Of a DNA stretch of 64,000 nt, positions 17,587 through 32,500 are shown piece after piece. Positions within the stretch are counted from its first letter, which is position 1. Every line of letters starts with the position of its first letter. The translations under genes and the position numbers were made by a program. Under the pieces are notes generated by a model. That model had not been told where the DNA came from and ran no database searches. It saw nothing but the letters and a program-made list of their open reading frames with translations. This DNA is from Paludibaculum fermentans (GTDB taxonomy: Bacteria > Acidobacteriota > Terriglobia > Bryobacterales > Bryobacteraceae): the NCBI RefSeq assembly GCF_015277775.1, contig NZ_CP063849.1, positions 6,773,501-6,837,500 on the forward strand, read 5' to 3'.

Positions 17587-20500
17587 ATGCAATCTCGAAT
17601 TGTCGCCATTTTTCTCAACTGCCTCTTCTTTGTTGTCTGTGCACAGGGCTGGGTGGTCAACGCTGCCACCTTCAACGTTGCGGCAAGCAAGCAGCGGGTC
17701 ACTCTGCCGCCGGGTGCTCAAGGTTCACTCAACGTGGCAGTGGGGAAATCCGGCTCCGCTGCATTTAATCCGGTGAGCCTGAGTGTCTCAGGGCTCCCTA
17801 CCGGAGCGAATGCGACCTTTGGAGCGACAAGTGTGTCGAACCCCGCGTCCGTCAAGTTGAGCCTCTCACTCGCGGCGAACACCCCAGAAGGAAACTACCG
17901 GATCCAAATTCAGGGCAAGTCGGGTGTTGAGGTAAACAGCGACGAATTCAGGCTGATTGTGAACCAGAGAGCGGACTTCTCGATCATGGCCGCGCCTCAG
18001 AAGCTCTTGCTCGTGCAGAGCCAGGGGTCCGTGACCCTCGTGGTAACTCAGGCCCTCGGTTCTGACATGGATGTGACCCTCAATCCCGGGACGCTGCCAA
18101 CGGGAGTGACCGCTGCGTTCTCAACGCCAGTGCTCAGCTCGACCGGGGTGACCCAACTCCTCCTGACGGCCGCTGCACCCCCGCCTGCCCCATTCAGCTT
18201 GACCGTGAAAGGGAAGAGCGGCCTCCTCGAACATAGCGTGCAGGTATCTGTGGAATCGCCCCTGGCCGATTTCCGGCTATTGAGCCCCACGGTTGCCAAG
18301 GCGCTGAAGCGAGGATCAAGCGTAAGGCAGGTGATCAGTGTCGCTCCAAAATTCGGCTTCTCCGAGCCCATTCGATTCTCAGCGTCGAAACTGCCGCAGG
18401 GTGTCACGGCCGCATTTGATCCGCCGAGCCTTCGTGGCGCCGGGTCCACCGTCATGACGCTCACCACTGCGCCTGCCGCGCCCAGCGGTTCTTCCAAAGC
18501 CCAGGTGACAGCAGCGGGCGACTCGAAGACCCTCTTCACAACTATGGATCTTTCCGTCGGTCAACCCGATTTTGACCTCGCGGCTACACCCGGATCCCAG
18601 ACGATCGCGCCTGGCGAAGCGTTCCAATTCTCGATCGGTGTCGCGCCCAACAGCCTGTTCACTGGGCCTGTTTCGCTATCGGTAAGTGGGAGCCCCACCA
18701 ACGGGACGGCGGTCCTCAAGGACCTGAGCCTGACCGGTGAAAGCAGCACAGTGCTCACAGTGACCACCACTGCGACGACTCCGCCCTCAACTTACGTGCT
18801 GACAGTGACCGCGACGGGCAGCGGCGTTACCCACTCGGCTTCCACAACGGTCGTGGTGAGTGATCAGCCGGCGATCAGTCTCGCCGGGCAGCCGAAGACC
18901 ACAGTCTTAAATTTGGGCGCCACTGCATCGGTGGGCCTGAATGTTACCGCCTACAACAACTTCGCAGGACGGGTTGATCTGGCGGTAACCGGCCTGCCTG
19001 CCGGTGTTGATGCCTCAGCGTCCCCGGCGTACTTGACGAATTCCGGAACTTCCACCGTCACCTTCCGGGCCCTCCAAAGTGCAACTCCTGGTACCTACCC
19101 GTTCACAATTCTCGCTACGACCGCGGCGGAGACCGAGGCGTTCGACGCCACGCTGGTGGTGACCCAGGCATTAGGCTCCACGTGGAGTCTCTCCGATATC
19201 GGGACGGTGACCATTCCAGGCTCGGCCGGCCTCGAACCCAGCACTTCTACCATCCATGTCCAAGCTTCTGGCGCAGGCTTCCAGAATTCGGGCGATGCCT
19301 TCTATTTCGCCCGTCAGCCCATGACCGGGAATGGCGAGATCGTAGCTCGTGTGACTGGTTTTCTGAATTCCAACACCGGATCCGCTGCCGGTGTGATGAT
19401 TCGGGAGTCATTGGACCCCACTGCCGCGCAGGTCTTTTTAGGAATCAATCCCGCGGGCGCCCCTGCTTTGTACTACCGGCTCACCAGCGCAGGTTCCGTT
19501 AACCTCATTTCCGGCGCCGTCGGTGCCATTCCGCGGTGGGTGAAACTCTCCCGGAACGGTACATCCATCAGCGGCTTTGTATCCACGGATGGCGTGGCAT
19601 GGACTCAAATCGGAAGTACACTCACCGTTCCCTTCAGTAGTTCGGCCTCTGTCGGCTTAGCCGTGACGGCTGCTTTCGATGGCTGGTGGTGGAATTCCTC
19701 GATGGTCAAAGCAACCTTTGACCAGGTGAAGACACCTAACAGTCCAACCTTCCAGCTCCAGACCGGTGGATCTTCCACAATCTCAGGCGGGTCGATTTCG
19801 TTCCCTGTCTTGGTTACTTTTACCAACGGCTTCAGTGAAGCCGTTTTGTTGAGCGCCGCTGGCGGTCCTCCCGGCGCTACCTTCACCTTCTTTCCGTCGA
19901 GTGTTTCCGGATCGGCGACCTCGCAAATGACACTCAGCGTGCCCCCGGGTACGGCCGCCGGCAGCTATGTGGTGAACGTGACGGCCTCCAGCGCAAGTCA
20001 GACTCGAACTCTAAATATCCCGGTGACTTTGGGCGCCGTGGGGTCGGGTTGGTGGTCGGGCCAGGACGTTGGCGCGATTAGTCAGGCTGGACAGGAGACC
20101 CTGAACAGCAGCGGAGTCTATACGCTTCAGGGCGCCGGAAATGCTCTGCGGGACACGTCAGATGCCTTCAGATACCTCTATCAGCCGCTTCAGGGCGATG
20201 GCGAGATAATCGCCCGGGTCATCGCATTCCAGAATTCAAACAGCGGCGCCATTGCAGGGGTAATGATCCGGTCCGGGCTCACGGGAACCGATTCCTACGC
20301 CTTGGCGGGTGTCAATCCCGATGGGACCGCTCGCTTCCATTGGCGGACACCCAGCGGCGCCGCGCCTTCCTACATGAACGGTGCGGCTACGCCGCTGCCC
20401 CAATGGATTCGTCTGGTGCGGATCGGGAACCAGATCAGGGGATACATTTCCAGTGATGGCGCCGCCTGGCTTCCCATCGGAAGCCCGAAGACCGTGACCA

Positions 20501-23500
20501 TGGGCGCTACTGTCTACATCGGCCTCGTCGTGTGCGGCAACTCGAGCCTCGCTCAGGCCCAGTTCGATAACGTGAGGATCGCTTCCGCCAACGATTTCCT
20601 CCTCCAGCCAACGGGCGCGGTAATCTCGTCCGGCGGAGTGGCCCAGCACACGGTGCGCGTATCCATGCTGGCCGGTTTCACCGGTTCGGTTACGCTCGCT
20701 GCCTCTGGAGGCCCCGCCGGAACGACTTACTCCTTCCAGCCCTCCGTGCTCACCGGTTCAGCCGATGCGGTGCTGACGATGACAGCGCCTTCGGCCGCCA
20801 CGGTTGGCAGCTTCAACGTCACCGTTACCGGCACATCCGGCGCAATTACCAGAGTCGCCACGATTCCCGTTGTCCTCACAGACCAGGGGACCAGGTGGTG
20901 GACGGGCAGTGATATCGGCACTGTCATTCAGTCGGGAACAGATAGTGTCACCAGCGCAGGTGTCTTCTCCGTACGTGGCGCGGGAGCCGGCTTCCAGACC
21001 GGTGGCGACGGAGCTCGATTGCTGTCACAGCCCATGACGGGAGACGGTGAGGTGGTCGCTCGTCTCACGGCAATGACGGGAACAGATCAGAATCCTTACG
21101 GCGGTGTGAGCATCCGGTCGTCGGTGGCGCCCGAGGCCGCCATGGCGTCAATGATTGTCCGGCCGGATGGTAGGAATTGGTTCTGCTATCGCCTCACGGC
21201 GGGCACCAACGCTCCTTGTGTCGAAGGTACCCAATCGCCCCTCCCACGCTGGGTCAAGGTGGTCCGCGTGGGCAACGTCTTGAGCGGATTCACCTCCAGC
21301 AACGGGACCACATGGTCGCAAGCCGGCACATCAATGACGGTTCAGTTGGATGTCACTGCCCTTGCCGGCCTGTCCATGTTCTCCGGGCCGTATCCTTCTA
21401 CGGGGACCTTCGATCACGTATCGATCACATCCACCGGACTCTTCCAGCTTCGCGTTTCTCCCACTGCCGTCATGTCAGGGACGGATGTCAGCCATCAGAT
21501 CACGGTCCTGGCTGGACCGGCCTTTACTGAGCAGGTCAGCTTCGCTGTCAGTGGTGCGCCAACCGGAGCAACGGCGCAGGTCACTCCATTGACGTTGACA
21601 GGCGGTGGAACCGCCACGCTCCTGGTCTCTCCAGGAACCGCAACCGCCGGTCGCTACGTACTGACCGTGACGGCGACGGCAGCGTCCGGAAGTCAAACAG
21701 CCCAGGTTGCCGTGACCATTCCGAACCCGGTGGTCGCGCCCTGGACCGCTTCAGATGTCGGGACGACCGGCTTGGCCGGCAGTTCATTGGCGAACGCGGG
21801 GACCTTCACCCTCAAAGGCGCCGGCGGCGGAGTGGATGGTGGCTGGAGCGGTTCGGACGCCTTCCACTATGTCTATCAGCCCCTGCTCGCGAATGGCCAG
21901 ATTGTAGCCCGGCTCGTCACGAGCCCTGCAGGCCAGGCGGGCCTGATGATTCGGGAATCCTTGGAGGCCAACTCCCGCAACGTGGCCATCTTCGTCGATA
22001 GTGGCTACAAGGTTTCCCTCGGCTACCGCACAGTGTCTGGCGGAAACCCCGGTGGGGCCCAGGTGATGAATACGAGCCTGCCCCGCTGGCTCAAACTGGT
22101 CCGGATCAATGGCACGGTGACCGCTTACGTCTCGCCCGATGGGCTGGATTGGACAATCGGCGGAGCCCCTGTCGCATTGAGCACAGCCCAACCTGCTTAC
22201 ATCGGACTCTTTGTCGCCTCGGGTTCCGGCAGCCAGACGCAGACTGCCACATTCGACAACATCTCGATCGCCACCAACCAGGACTTCCTCATCTCTACCG
22301 GTAAGTCCGGCACAGTTTCCGGATCCACGGTTACCTATCCCGTTTCCGCGGTGCCCCTTCTCGGCTTCACCGGTAACGTCACTTTGGCCGCTGCCGGCCT
22401 GCCCGCCGGCGTCACCGCTGCTTTCTCGCCCGCTTCGGTCGCCTTCACGGAAACTAGCGCCGCGGCAGTCGTGCAACTCTCGTTGACCGTGCCGCCAGGC
22501 ACCACGCCTGGGGTATACCGGATCGTAGTGTCGGGAACGAGCGGCGCAGTGGTTCGTACGGACACAGTAACCCTGCTGATCGCTGGATCCGGGTCGCAGC
22601 TATGGTCCTCAGCCGATATCGGACAGACCGCGATTGCGGGTCAAGTGACTTATGCGGGAAGCGCTGTGACAATCAGCGGAGCTGGCAGTGGCATGGATGG
22701 CGGATGGAGCAGTACGGACGGATTCAATTACATCTATAGGCCGCTGTTGGGCGATGGTGAGATGGTCGCTCGGCTTGTGAGCAAGACCGGCGGCCAGGCT
22801 GGCTTGATGATTCGGGAATCTCTCGACGACAACGCACGAAACGCCCTGATCCTCATCGAACCTAACAACACGCTGGACTGGCGTTACAGGGCTGTCGCGA
22901 GCGGAAACCCCGGTGGTCCGCCCTTTGGTACCGCGGCACCGCCGCGCTGGCTTAGGATCGTCAGGATCCAGAACAGCATCACCGGCTATTTTTCCACCGA
23001 TGGCCTGAACTGGGTCCAGTTCGCAGCCCCGATGGACCTTTCGGTTACCCAGCCAATCTACATTGGCTTAGCCGTGTCTTCCGCCGGGACCGAGCCAATT
23101 AGTTCAGCGGTCTTCGACAACATTGCGATCACCCAGTCGAATAGCTTTCTGATCAGCGCGGCGCCTGGATCGAGGGTGGACAACCTCAAGGTCAGTTACG
23201 ACCTCTCCGTCATCCCGCTTTCCGGCTTCTCGGGCCAGGTGACTTTGTCGACCCCTGGACTACCGGCTGGAGTGACCTCCACATTTGCGCCGGCCACGGT
23301 CGATCTCCTCCCCACCGGGGCTGCCGCGCCCTCTGTGCTGACTCTGACAGCGGCGCCTGGCATGGCTGCCGGGAAGTACATAGTAAGGGTCCTGGCGCAA
23401 TCGGGCAGCACCAGCAGGGAGACGGCACTGCCCCTCATCGTAGGGGGAGCGGGCACTCAGCTCTGGGGTGATCTGGACATCGGTGCCACAGTCACCGTAG

Positions 23501-26500
23501 GCGCCACCGCCTTTGACGGCACCACTTTCAATGTCCCGGGCACCGGCACTGGAATCAACCCCGGCTGGTCGGCCGTGGACGCGTTCCATTTCACCTATCA
23601 GGCCCTGACGGGGGACGGTCAGATTGTGACCAGGCTCATCAGTAAGCCGGGCGGTACGGCCGGACTGATGATTCGAGAGAACCTCCTGGCCAGTTCCAAG
23701 AATGTGGCCCTTCTGGTGGACAACGGTAACTCCGGTATCGTGTCCTTCCGCGCGACCACGGGCGGGAATCCAGGGGGGACCTCACTCGGCTCCATGCCGG
23801 CGCCGCGGTGGCTCAAGCTAACCAGGGTTGGTTCCACGATCAGCGCCTTTGTGTCAACGAATGGTGTCGATTGGACGGCGGCTGGAACGCCTCAAACCTT
23901 CGCATTGGCGGCAACAGCCTACTTCGGCTTGGCCGCGGCAACTCCTGAATCAATTTCAGTGGCAACCGCGAACTTCGACAGCGTCACTCTCACTGGCGTG
24001 CCTGCCCTGCAGCTCAGCGCAGCCCCCTCGACGACGACGATCGTCAGTGGCGGGACCGCCGCATACAACATCGCAGTGACGGGGCTGAACGGAGCAACCG
24101 CTCCAGTCTCCTTCTCCGTTGCCGGACTGCCCGCGGGAGCGAGCGCCAGCTTTAGCCCGGCCATCGTGACTCCCGGATTTTCCTCTGTTCTCACAGTTGC
24201 CCTCGGCGCGGGAACTCCAGTCGGGACATCAACACTAACCATTACCGCCGTCAGTGGGCCACTAACCCAAACGGCCTCAGTCACGTTGGTGGTCTCCGCT
24301 AATGGCTTCCAATTGACAGCGAATCCCGGCAGCAGAACCGCCTCTCCAGGCGGACAGGCCGGCTACAGCGTACTGGCGCAGGCTGTTGGTAGCTTTACGA
24401 GCACTGTGACTTTCTCCGCGGTGGGCCTTCCTCCCGGAGTCAGTGCTGCGTTCTCCCCACTCACCGTTAACGGCTCAGGGCTTAGTACGCTCACCGTGAC
24501 GGCCGCGACGACAGTTGCCGCGGGCTCCTATCCCTTCACGGTTCAGGCGACGGGCGGGACCATCACTCAGTCGGTGCCCATCACGTTGGTGGTCAGCAGT
24601 ACACCCGACTTCACTCTCAACACACCGGCTCCAAGCCGGACGGCACGGCCAGGTACCATTGTCGACATCCCGCTCTCCGTGGAAGCCTTCAATGGCTTCA
24701 ACGGCACGGTAAACCTCTCTGTCACAGGGCCTCCAGCCGGCTCAACTGTAGCCTTCCTCCCCCCTTCCGTGATCGGAGCGGGTAACTCCGTTCTCAGCAT
24801 CGGTGTCCCCTCTGACGCCCCCGCGGCCATCTTCCCGCTCATCATCCAAGGCGTGAACGGATCCTCGACCCGCCGTCTGGACGTGGTGCTCACCCTGTCG
24901 GCGAACTCCGACTACACCCTCGGTCTCTCTCCCTCCACGTTGAATCTCGCCACAGGTGCCAGTGCGACCTATACCGTCACCGTCGGCTCCACAAATGGGT
25001 TCTCCGGGACGGTGCAGCTCAGCGCGGTCGGCCTTCCGGAAGGCCTCACCGCCACCTTCTCCCCTGCCTCCGTAACACCGCCGGCGACAGCCACTTTGAC
25101 CCTCCAGGCCGCAGCCGCGGCGCCTGCCGGATTGACCAGCTTCTCCGTTCTCGGTCAAAGTGGCAGCCTGCAAAGAACCGGCCAGGCCTCCGTCCAAGTC
25201 TCAACGGCAGCCGACTTTGCCCTCAGCGTTCTGCCTGCATCGCAGATCGCGGCGCAGAGCGGCGCGGCTTACTTTGCAGTGACCACCGCAGCCAGCGGCG
25301 GGTTCCAGGGCAACGTCACGTTCCAGGCCACGGGCGCACCCTCTGGCTCAGCTGTCACGTTTGATCCCCCCAGCGTATCCGGCAGTGGCTCCACCACCAT
25401 GCGCGTCCCCATCCCCTCCGGGGCGGCCGCGCAGGACTACACTCTCACCGTCACCGCCACTGGTGGCGGCCGTACCCATACGGCGCCGGCGATCCTGCAG
25501 GTGAAGACCGCCAGCAGCTACGAAGCCGAAGCCAGCGGCAATGTGCTCACCGGCACGGCAGCCGTGGCCGCGTGTACAACCTGTTCCGCCCTCGCCCGGG
25601 TAGACAATGTGGGCGCGAATCCTGCCGGAGGTGTGGGCAGCCTCACCTTTACCAACGTAAGTGCCGCCACGGCAGGCCGCTACGCCATGGCCGTCTACTA
25701 CTCCAGTGCCAACCGGGCCGCCACAGCCCTGAATATCTCGATCAATGGGACAGGCGGAACTATGTCGGTTCTCGCCTCTCCGACCGGCGGCCTCGACCGG
25801 CTCGCCGTCGTCACGCGCGAGATCACTCTGAACTCCGGCAGCAACACCATCCTCTTCTCTAACGTCTCCGGTCCCGCCGTCTCCATTGACCGCATCACTT
25901 TGATCAATACAGCGGAGTGCTCGCCAGGACCCGCCGACGTCATGATCGTGATCGACCGCTCCGGCTCCATGCTCGGGTCTCCCATGACCAGCGTCAAATC
26001 CGCCGCGAAGTCCTTCGTCGACCTGCTGAACGTGGGCGTCGACCAGGCCGGACTCGTATCGTTCAATACCACCTCCACCCTCGACCAGATGCTCACCACC
26101 AACGGTGCCCTGGTGAAGACGAAGATCGACGCGGTCGTCGCCAATGGCGGCACCTACATCGGCTCCGGCATTGCGGGCGCGAATACCGAACTGGCCAGTG
26201 CGCGTCACAATGCCTCGGCCGCCAAGATCATCGTCCTGCTGACGGATGGCGTCGACAGCCCGCCGAACTCCGGCACCGTCACGGCCGCCAACGCCGCCAA
26301 GGCGGCTGGCACCCGGCTCATCGCCATCGGCTACGGCAATGGCGTGGATACCGCGTTCCTGCAGCAACTCGCTTCGTCGCCGTCCGACTACTACGCTGCG
26401 CCTACAACCGAACAGATCGGCGCTGTCTACAGATCCATCGCTACCTCCATCTGCCGGGCTCCGAACGCAGCCCCGTCCGTCAGCGCCGGTCCCAGCATGG

Positions 26501-29500
26501 CCGTGAGTTCCGGGCAAAGTGTCAAGCTGGTCGGCGCGATCGCCGACGACGGATTGCCGTCGCCTGGAACCCTCACCGTGCAATGGAGCCGGCAGAGCGG
26601 CCCCGGCACTCTGACGTTCGTGAACTCCACTGCCGCGGTCACCGATGCCACCTTCAGCGCCGCCGGCACCTACGTCGTCCGCCTGACCGTCAGCGACGGC
26701 GAATTCAGCGCCTACTCCGACACCACCATCACCGTCATGTCGGGCAGCCTCGACATGTTCGAGGCGGAATCCGTCCAAAGCGTCCTCACCGGCGGGGCGG
26801 TGACCGTCCCCTGCGCCGCGTGCTCCGGCGGCTTCCGGGTGGAGAATCTGGGCAGCAACGGCGGCAGCCAGGCCGGCGCCCTCACCTTCAACATCAACGT
26901 CCCGGCCAAGGGCTACTACACCCTCAATACCTACTACACCAACGGCGACACCAAGGCGCGCACCGCGATGGTCAGCGTCAACAGTGACAACACCGGCCGC
27001 AGCTTCACCGGCCCGCCCACGGGTGGCTGGAACACCGTTGCCTCCGCGACAATGACCGTCTATCTCCAGGCGGGGAACAACCAGATCGCCTTCAGCAATC
27101 CGAATGGGGCAGGACCGTCCATCGACCGGATCGAAGTCCTCTTCGTCGCGGATCCCGTCTGCACGCCCGGTGGCCTGGATGTCGTTCTGGTGCTCGATCG
27201 CTCCGGTTCGATGTCCGGACAACCGCTAGCCGATGTGAAGTCGGCCGCCAAGCTCTTCCTGAACCAGTTGAACTGGGTCCTGGACGGCATGGGCGTGGTC
27301 GCCTTCAATGCTGGCGCCACTCTCCAGAGCCCACTCACCCACGACGGCAACGCCGCCAAGATCGGCGTGGACAGTATGGTTGCCGCCGGCGACACCTCCT
27401 TCGCCCCGGCCCTGGCCATGGCGAGAGCGCAATTGACCGGCAGCGGCCACACCGCCGGAGCCTCGCCCCTGCTGATTCTTCTCACCGACGGGCAGAACCA
27501 GGACCGCACCGAGACGGATACCGAAATCGCTGCCGTCAAGGCGGCTGGCATCCGGGTCATCACCATCAGCTTCGGCAACACCGACATCCCGTATCTTCAG
27601 TCCCTGGCGTCCTCCGCTTCCGATGCCTATGTGACCGCCGCCAACGGAGACATCAGCGGAGTCTATCAGGCGATTGCCCAGAGCCTTTGCCGCCTGACCA
27701 ATCAGCCCCCGCAGGTCTACGCGGGCGCCGATCAGACCGTCCAGCAGAACCAGGCAGCCACCCTCCAGGGCGTGGTCACCGATGACGGCCTGCCGCTCCA
27801 ATCGGTGCTGACCTTCCGTTGGTCCGTCATCAGCGGACCTGGTGCCGTCGTCTTCACGGCGCCGACCGCCCTCACCACGGCGGCAACCTTTGGAGCGCCC
27901 GGTATCTACCAGCTTCAGTTGAGCGGCTCGGACGGTCCGTATACCAGCACCAGCACGGTGCGGGTCAACGTCGCGCCGTCAACGGCCCTCTACACCCTCA
28001 CCCTGTCGCCCGGCGCGGCCGGTCCGAATCTCGCAGGCACCTCGCAGAGTGTCAAGGCGACGTTGAAGGACACTTCCGGTGCGCTCGTCAGTGGCGCCAC
28101 GGTTCAGTTCGCCATCCAGGGTGCCAACGCCACCACTGGTTCGGCCACTACGGATACCCAAGGCCAGGCAACCTACACTTGGACCGGTACAAATCGCGGC
28201 TTGGATACCATTCAAGCCAGCGCTTTCTCCAGCGCCTTCTCCAACGCAGTTCCTGTCAGTTGGCTCTCTCCCGCCAGCCCGATCTCCACCACGCCCGTGC
28301 GCGGACGCTTCTACGTCGGCGTAAACGGCCTCGTGCAGGTGACCTCCGCGCAGCAGTCGGTATTCGAGCGGACTTACCCCACCATCGCCTTCAACCCGAA
28401 AGCCGAGTTAAACCTGATCGGCGGGACACTCGGAGTCTATCCGTGGACGATCACCGGCGTAGTGACTGACCCGGCCAATCAATTCATTGGCGTAATCCCG
28501 GCCTCTGGCAATGGGTACGAGGCGCGAGTGGGCCCCCTGTGGGCCTTCAACGCCGTGTTCACGGGCCAGTTCCTCGTCACCACGCCCGGCGACTATTCCA
28601 TCAAGATCGCTTCGAAGGAAGGCATGATCCTGGGCGTGGCAGGCGGCGCGCAACGCGTCTCCGGACCTCAGACCGGCGCCCCGGCCAATGGCCTCTCGCC
28701 CGTGGAATCCTATCCGGTCCTGGCCAGCAACAATGTCATCGCCGACAACGTGTCTGACATGGTGCTCCGCTTCCCGACGGCCGGCATGTACCCTTACGAA
28801 CTCGACTACGCCCAGGCTTCCGGTTGGGCGACCCTCTCGATGAGCTACCTCAGCGGAGCCGCCCAGGTGATCGTGCCGCCCGCTGCCTACGTGAAGATCT
28901 TCCCGAACGCTGCCGCCACGCACAACCCAGGCGAGTCGCAGACTGTCAGCGTCGTGGCCCTCGACAACGCCGGGCGCGCCCTCAGCGGCGTACCGGTGAA
29001 GTTGGTCATCTCCGGTGCGCACGCTGGCCAACAAACCGCGGTCACCGACATCAGTGGCTATGCCAGCTTCACCTACCAGGGAACCAAGGCCGGCGTCGCG
29101 GATCAACTGCAGGCGCAGGTGCAGTACGGGCAGGACTGGCTGGTCTCGCCTGTCCTCATCGTGAACTGGAACAGCCTGCCGAACCATGCTCCAGTCGTGA
29201 CGGCCGGCGACGATCAGACGGCCACCTGGCCCAACACCATCCAGTTGACGGGCACCGCCACCGACGACGGACTACCCACCGGCGGCACTATGACCGTCAC
29301 CTGGTCGAAGGTCAGCGGACCCGGTACCGTCACCTTCGTTACGCCCAACCGGCCCGTCACCACAGCGGGCTTCAGTGAGCCGGGCACCTACCAATTGAAA
29401 CTGTCCGCGACCGACGGAGCACTGACCTCCGAAGCGACCGTCAACATTCTGGTGAATCCGCCCGCCACTGTCTCCGGCGGCTGGATCCTCAGCCCGGCCT

Positions 29501-32500
29501 TCGACGGGAAAGTGACCGGCCAGGCGCCGGTGACCCTGGTGGCGGGCATCACGCTGCAAAGCGGTGTGCTGACCATGTGGCCGGCGTCGGACGAGAATTC
29601 GGTCACAACGCTGAATGCGAACACCGTGGGCACGGGCCCGCTGGCGACCATCGACGCCACGCTCCTGCCCAACGGCGAATACTGGCTCCGCCTGCAGGCC
29701 GTGAACTCCACGGGCGCCGCGCAGGTAAGCCTGGTGCGGTTCTATGCGACCGGTGAATACAAGCCCGGCCGTGTCACCGCGACCGTCACCGACTTCACAG
29801 TCCCCTTGGCCGGCCTGCCCATTCAGATCCAGCGGACCTACGACAGCCTGGAGCGCCAGTTCCAAGGCGACTTTGGCTACGGGTGGAAGTTGGGTGTGAG
29901 TGCGTTGCGGTTCGAGGTGGGCCCCAGCAGCGATGTCACGCTCACCATCAACGGCCAGCGCAAGACGTTCTACTTCACACCGGAAGGCTCGATCTTCGCC
30001 TGGTACACGCCGAAGTACACGGGCGAGCCGGGCTTCTATGGCAGCCTGACTTCGACCGGCGACACCTGCAGCGGCGTACTGCTGCGGACCGGCAATCAAT
30101 GGATCTGCGGCCTGGCCGACGACACTTACAAGTCCACGGGCTGGAAGTACACGGATCCGGCGGGCCGGGAATACACGATCGCCGCCGACAAAACGCTGAC
30201 GTCGCTGAAGGACCTGAACGGCAACATGCTTACGATCGCCGCGGACGGCATCACGTCTTCGGCCGGGAACCTGAAGGTGGCGTTTGTCCGCGACGCGCAG
30301 GGGCGGATCACGAAGATCACTGATCCCTTGGGCAAGCAGTATCTGTACGGCTACAACACGACGGGCGAGTTGACCAGTGTCACTTACCCATCGCTAGCGA
30401 CGCCGTCAGGCTACACCTACGATCCGGGCCATCTTTTAAAGACCGAAACCGACCCGCGAGGCAATGTGGCGGGGACAACGATCTACGACGCGGCGGGCCG
30501 CCTGCAGTCGGTAACAGATGCGGCGGGCAACACAACGCAGTACGCCTACGACATCGCCAATCGCAAGACCACGACCACCAACCCGGACACGGGCGTGGAA
30601 GAGGTGATCAGCGATGCGAACGGCAACGTCTTGAGCCGCAAGGACGGGCTCAATCGCGTCACCACGTATACCTACGACACGAAGAACAATCTAATAACCG
30701 AGACCAACGCGCTCAACCAGACCACCACGAACACCTACGATGCCAACGGCTTCAAGACCTCGGTCAAGAATGCACTGAACGAGACGTCCAGTGCGGTATT
30801 CAACGCCTACGGCGGACCGACATCAATCACGGATCCGCTGAACTTCACGCAGAGCGCGACGTACGACGCAACCTACAACATCAACACGATCAGCGATGCC
30901 CTCGGCCAGGTGGCGCAGTTCTCGTGGAACTCGCACGGACAGCCGCTGACGACGAAGGATGCTCGGGGAAACACGAGCCAGTATCAATATGACGCCTATG
31001 GCAACCGGACCAGCTACACGGATCCGGAGGGCCACACGACGCTGACAGCGTACAACTCGTTCGGGCAGAAGCTGAGCGAGACAGACGCGCGCGGCAATAC
31101 GACGACGTACACCTACGACGACCTCGGCCATATGCTGACGACGACGAACGCCGACAGCAAGGTGACGACGTACGAGTACGATGCCAACGGCAACAAGACG
31201 GCCGAGGTGGATGCGCTGAGCCGGCGGACAACGTTTGAATATGACGCGAAGAACAGGCTGACAAAGACGACATATCCGGATCTGACGTACTCGGAGACCA
31301 CGTACGACTTCCGTGACAAACCGCTCACGGTGCGGGATCAGGGTGGACGGATCACGAAGAACGTCTACGACCAGGCGGGTCAGCTCACCAGCGTGACCCA
31401 TGCGTTCGGAACGGCCGATGCCGCGAAAGTGAGCTACGCCTATGATGATGCGGGCCGCAAGCTGACCGAGACGGACGAGCGGAGCAATACAACTACGTCT
31501 GCCTATGACGCGGCGGGCCGGGTGCTCTCGGTGACCAATGCGCTCGGCAAGGTGACGAGCTTCACCTACGACGCGGCGGGCCGGAAGAAAACGCAGACCG
31601 ATGCGAACACTCACACGACGACTTATGACTACGATGGCCGTGGCCGTCTTGTCACGACGACGTACCCCGACACGAAAACCGTCACGCACACCTACGATGG
31701 CTTGGGCGTGAGGTTGACCACCACGGATCAGGAGAATCGCACCACCACCTGGACGTACGACAAGGCGAGCCGGCTGAAGCAGGTGACGGATGCGCTGAGT
31801 CAGGTGACCACCTACAGCTACGACGCGGCGGGCAACAAGATCAGCCAGACCGACGCCAATAGCCATACAACGACCTACGAGTACGACAAGCTGAACCGGC
31901 GAACGAAGCGGACGCTGCCGCTGGGCCAGTCGGAGACCTTTATCTACGATGCCGTGGGCAACATGGCGACGCGGAAAGACTTCAACGGGAACACGACGAC
32001 GTTCGGGTACGACTCGTTGAACCGGCTGCTGTCAAAGACACCGGACGCGAGCTTCTCCTCTTCGCCGATCACGTTCACCTACACGACGACGGGCAAGCGG
32101 TTGTCGATGGTGGACTGGAGTGGGACTACTGGCTATACGTACGACAATCGCGACCGCCTCTTGACAAGGGCAACGCCACAGGGAACGCTGACCTACACTT
32201 GGCATCCGAATAGTCTGGTGGCCTCTGTGTTCTCATCGAATGTCAACGGGGTGAGCGTGGGGTATGAGTATGACGCGGCGAACAGGCTCCAGACTGTGAC
32301 GGACAACCGGTTGACCAACTCGACGAGTTACGCGTATGACGATGCTGGGAACCTGCTGTCGTTCACGTATCCTAATGGCGTGATCCATACGTTCACCTAC
32401 GACACGACGGACCGGCCGACGAATTTGGCAGTAACCAAGGGCGGCGTGACGCTGGCGAGCTACGCTCAGACGTTCAGCGATGCGGGTCGGAAGCTGACAA

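Noticed and set aside
17396-17776. 126-codon ORF with a good ribosome site upstream of R1
   Set aside because: Overlaps R1 out of frame, Cys/Ser/Pro-rich and without family motifs; kept only as a note on the leader region.
25348-27222. 624-codon minus-strand ORF opposite the vWA/CBM region of R1
   Set aside because: Composition (Gly/Asp/Arg/Val-rich, no hydrophobic core) is typical of antisense to a biased gene.
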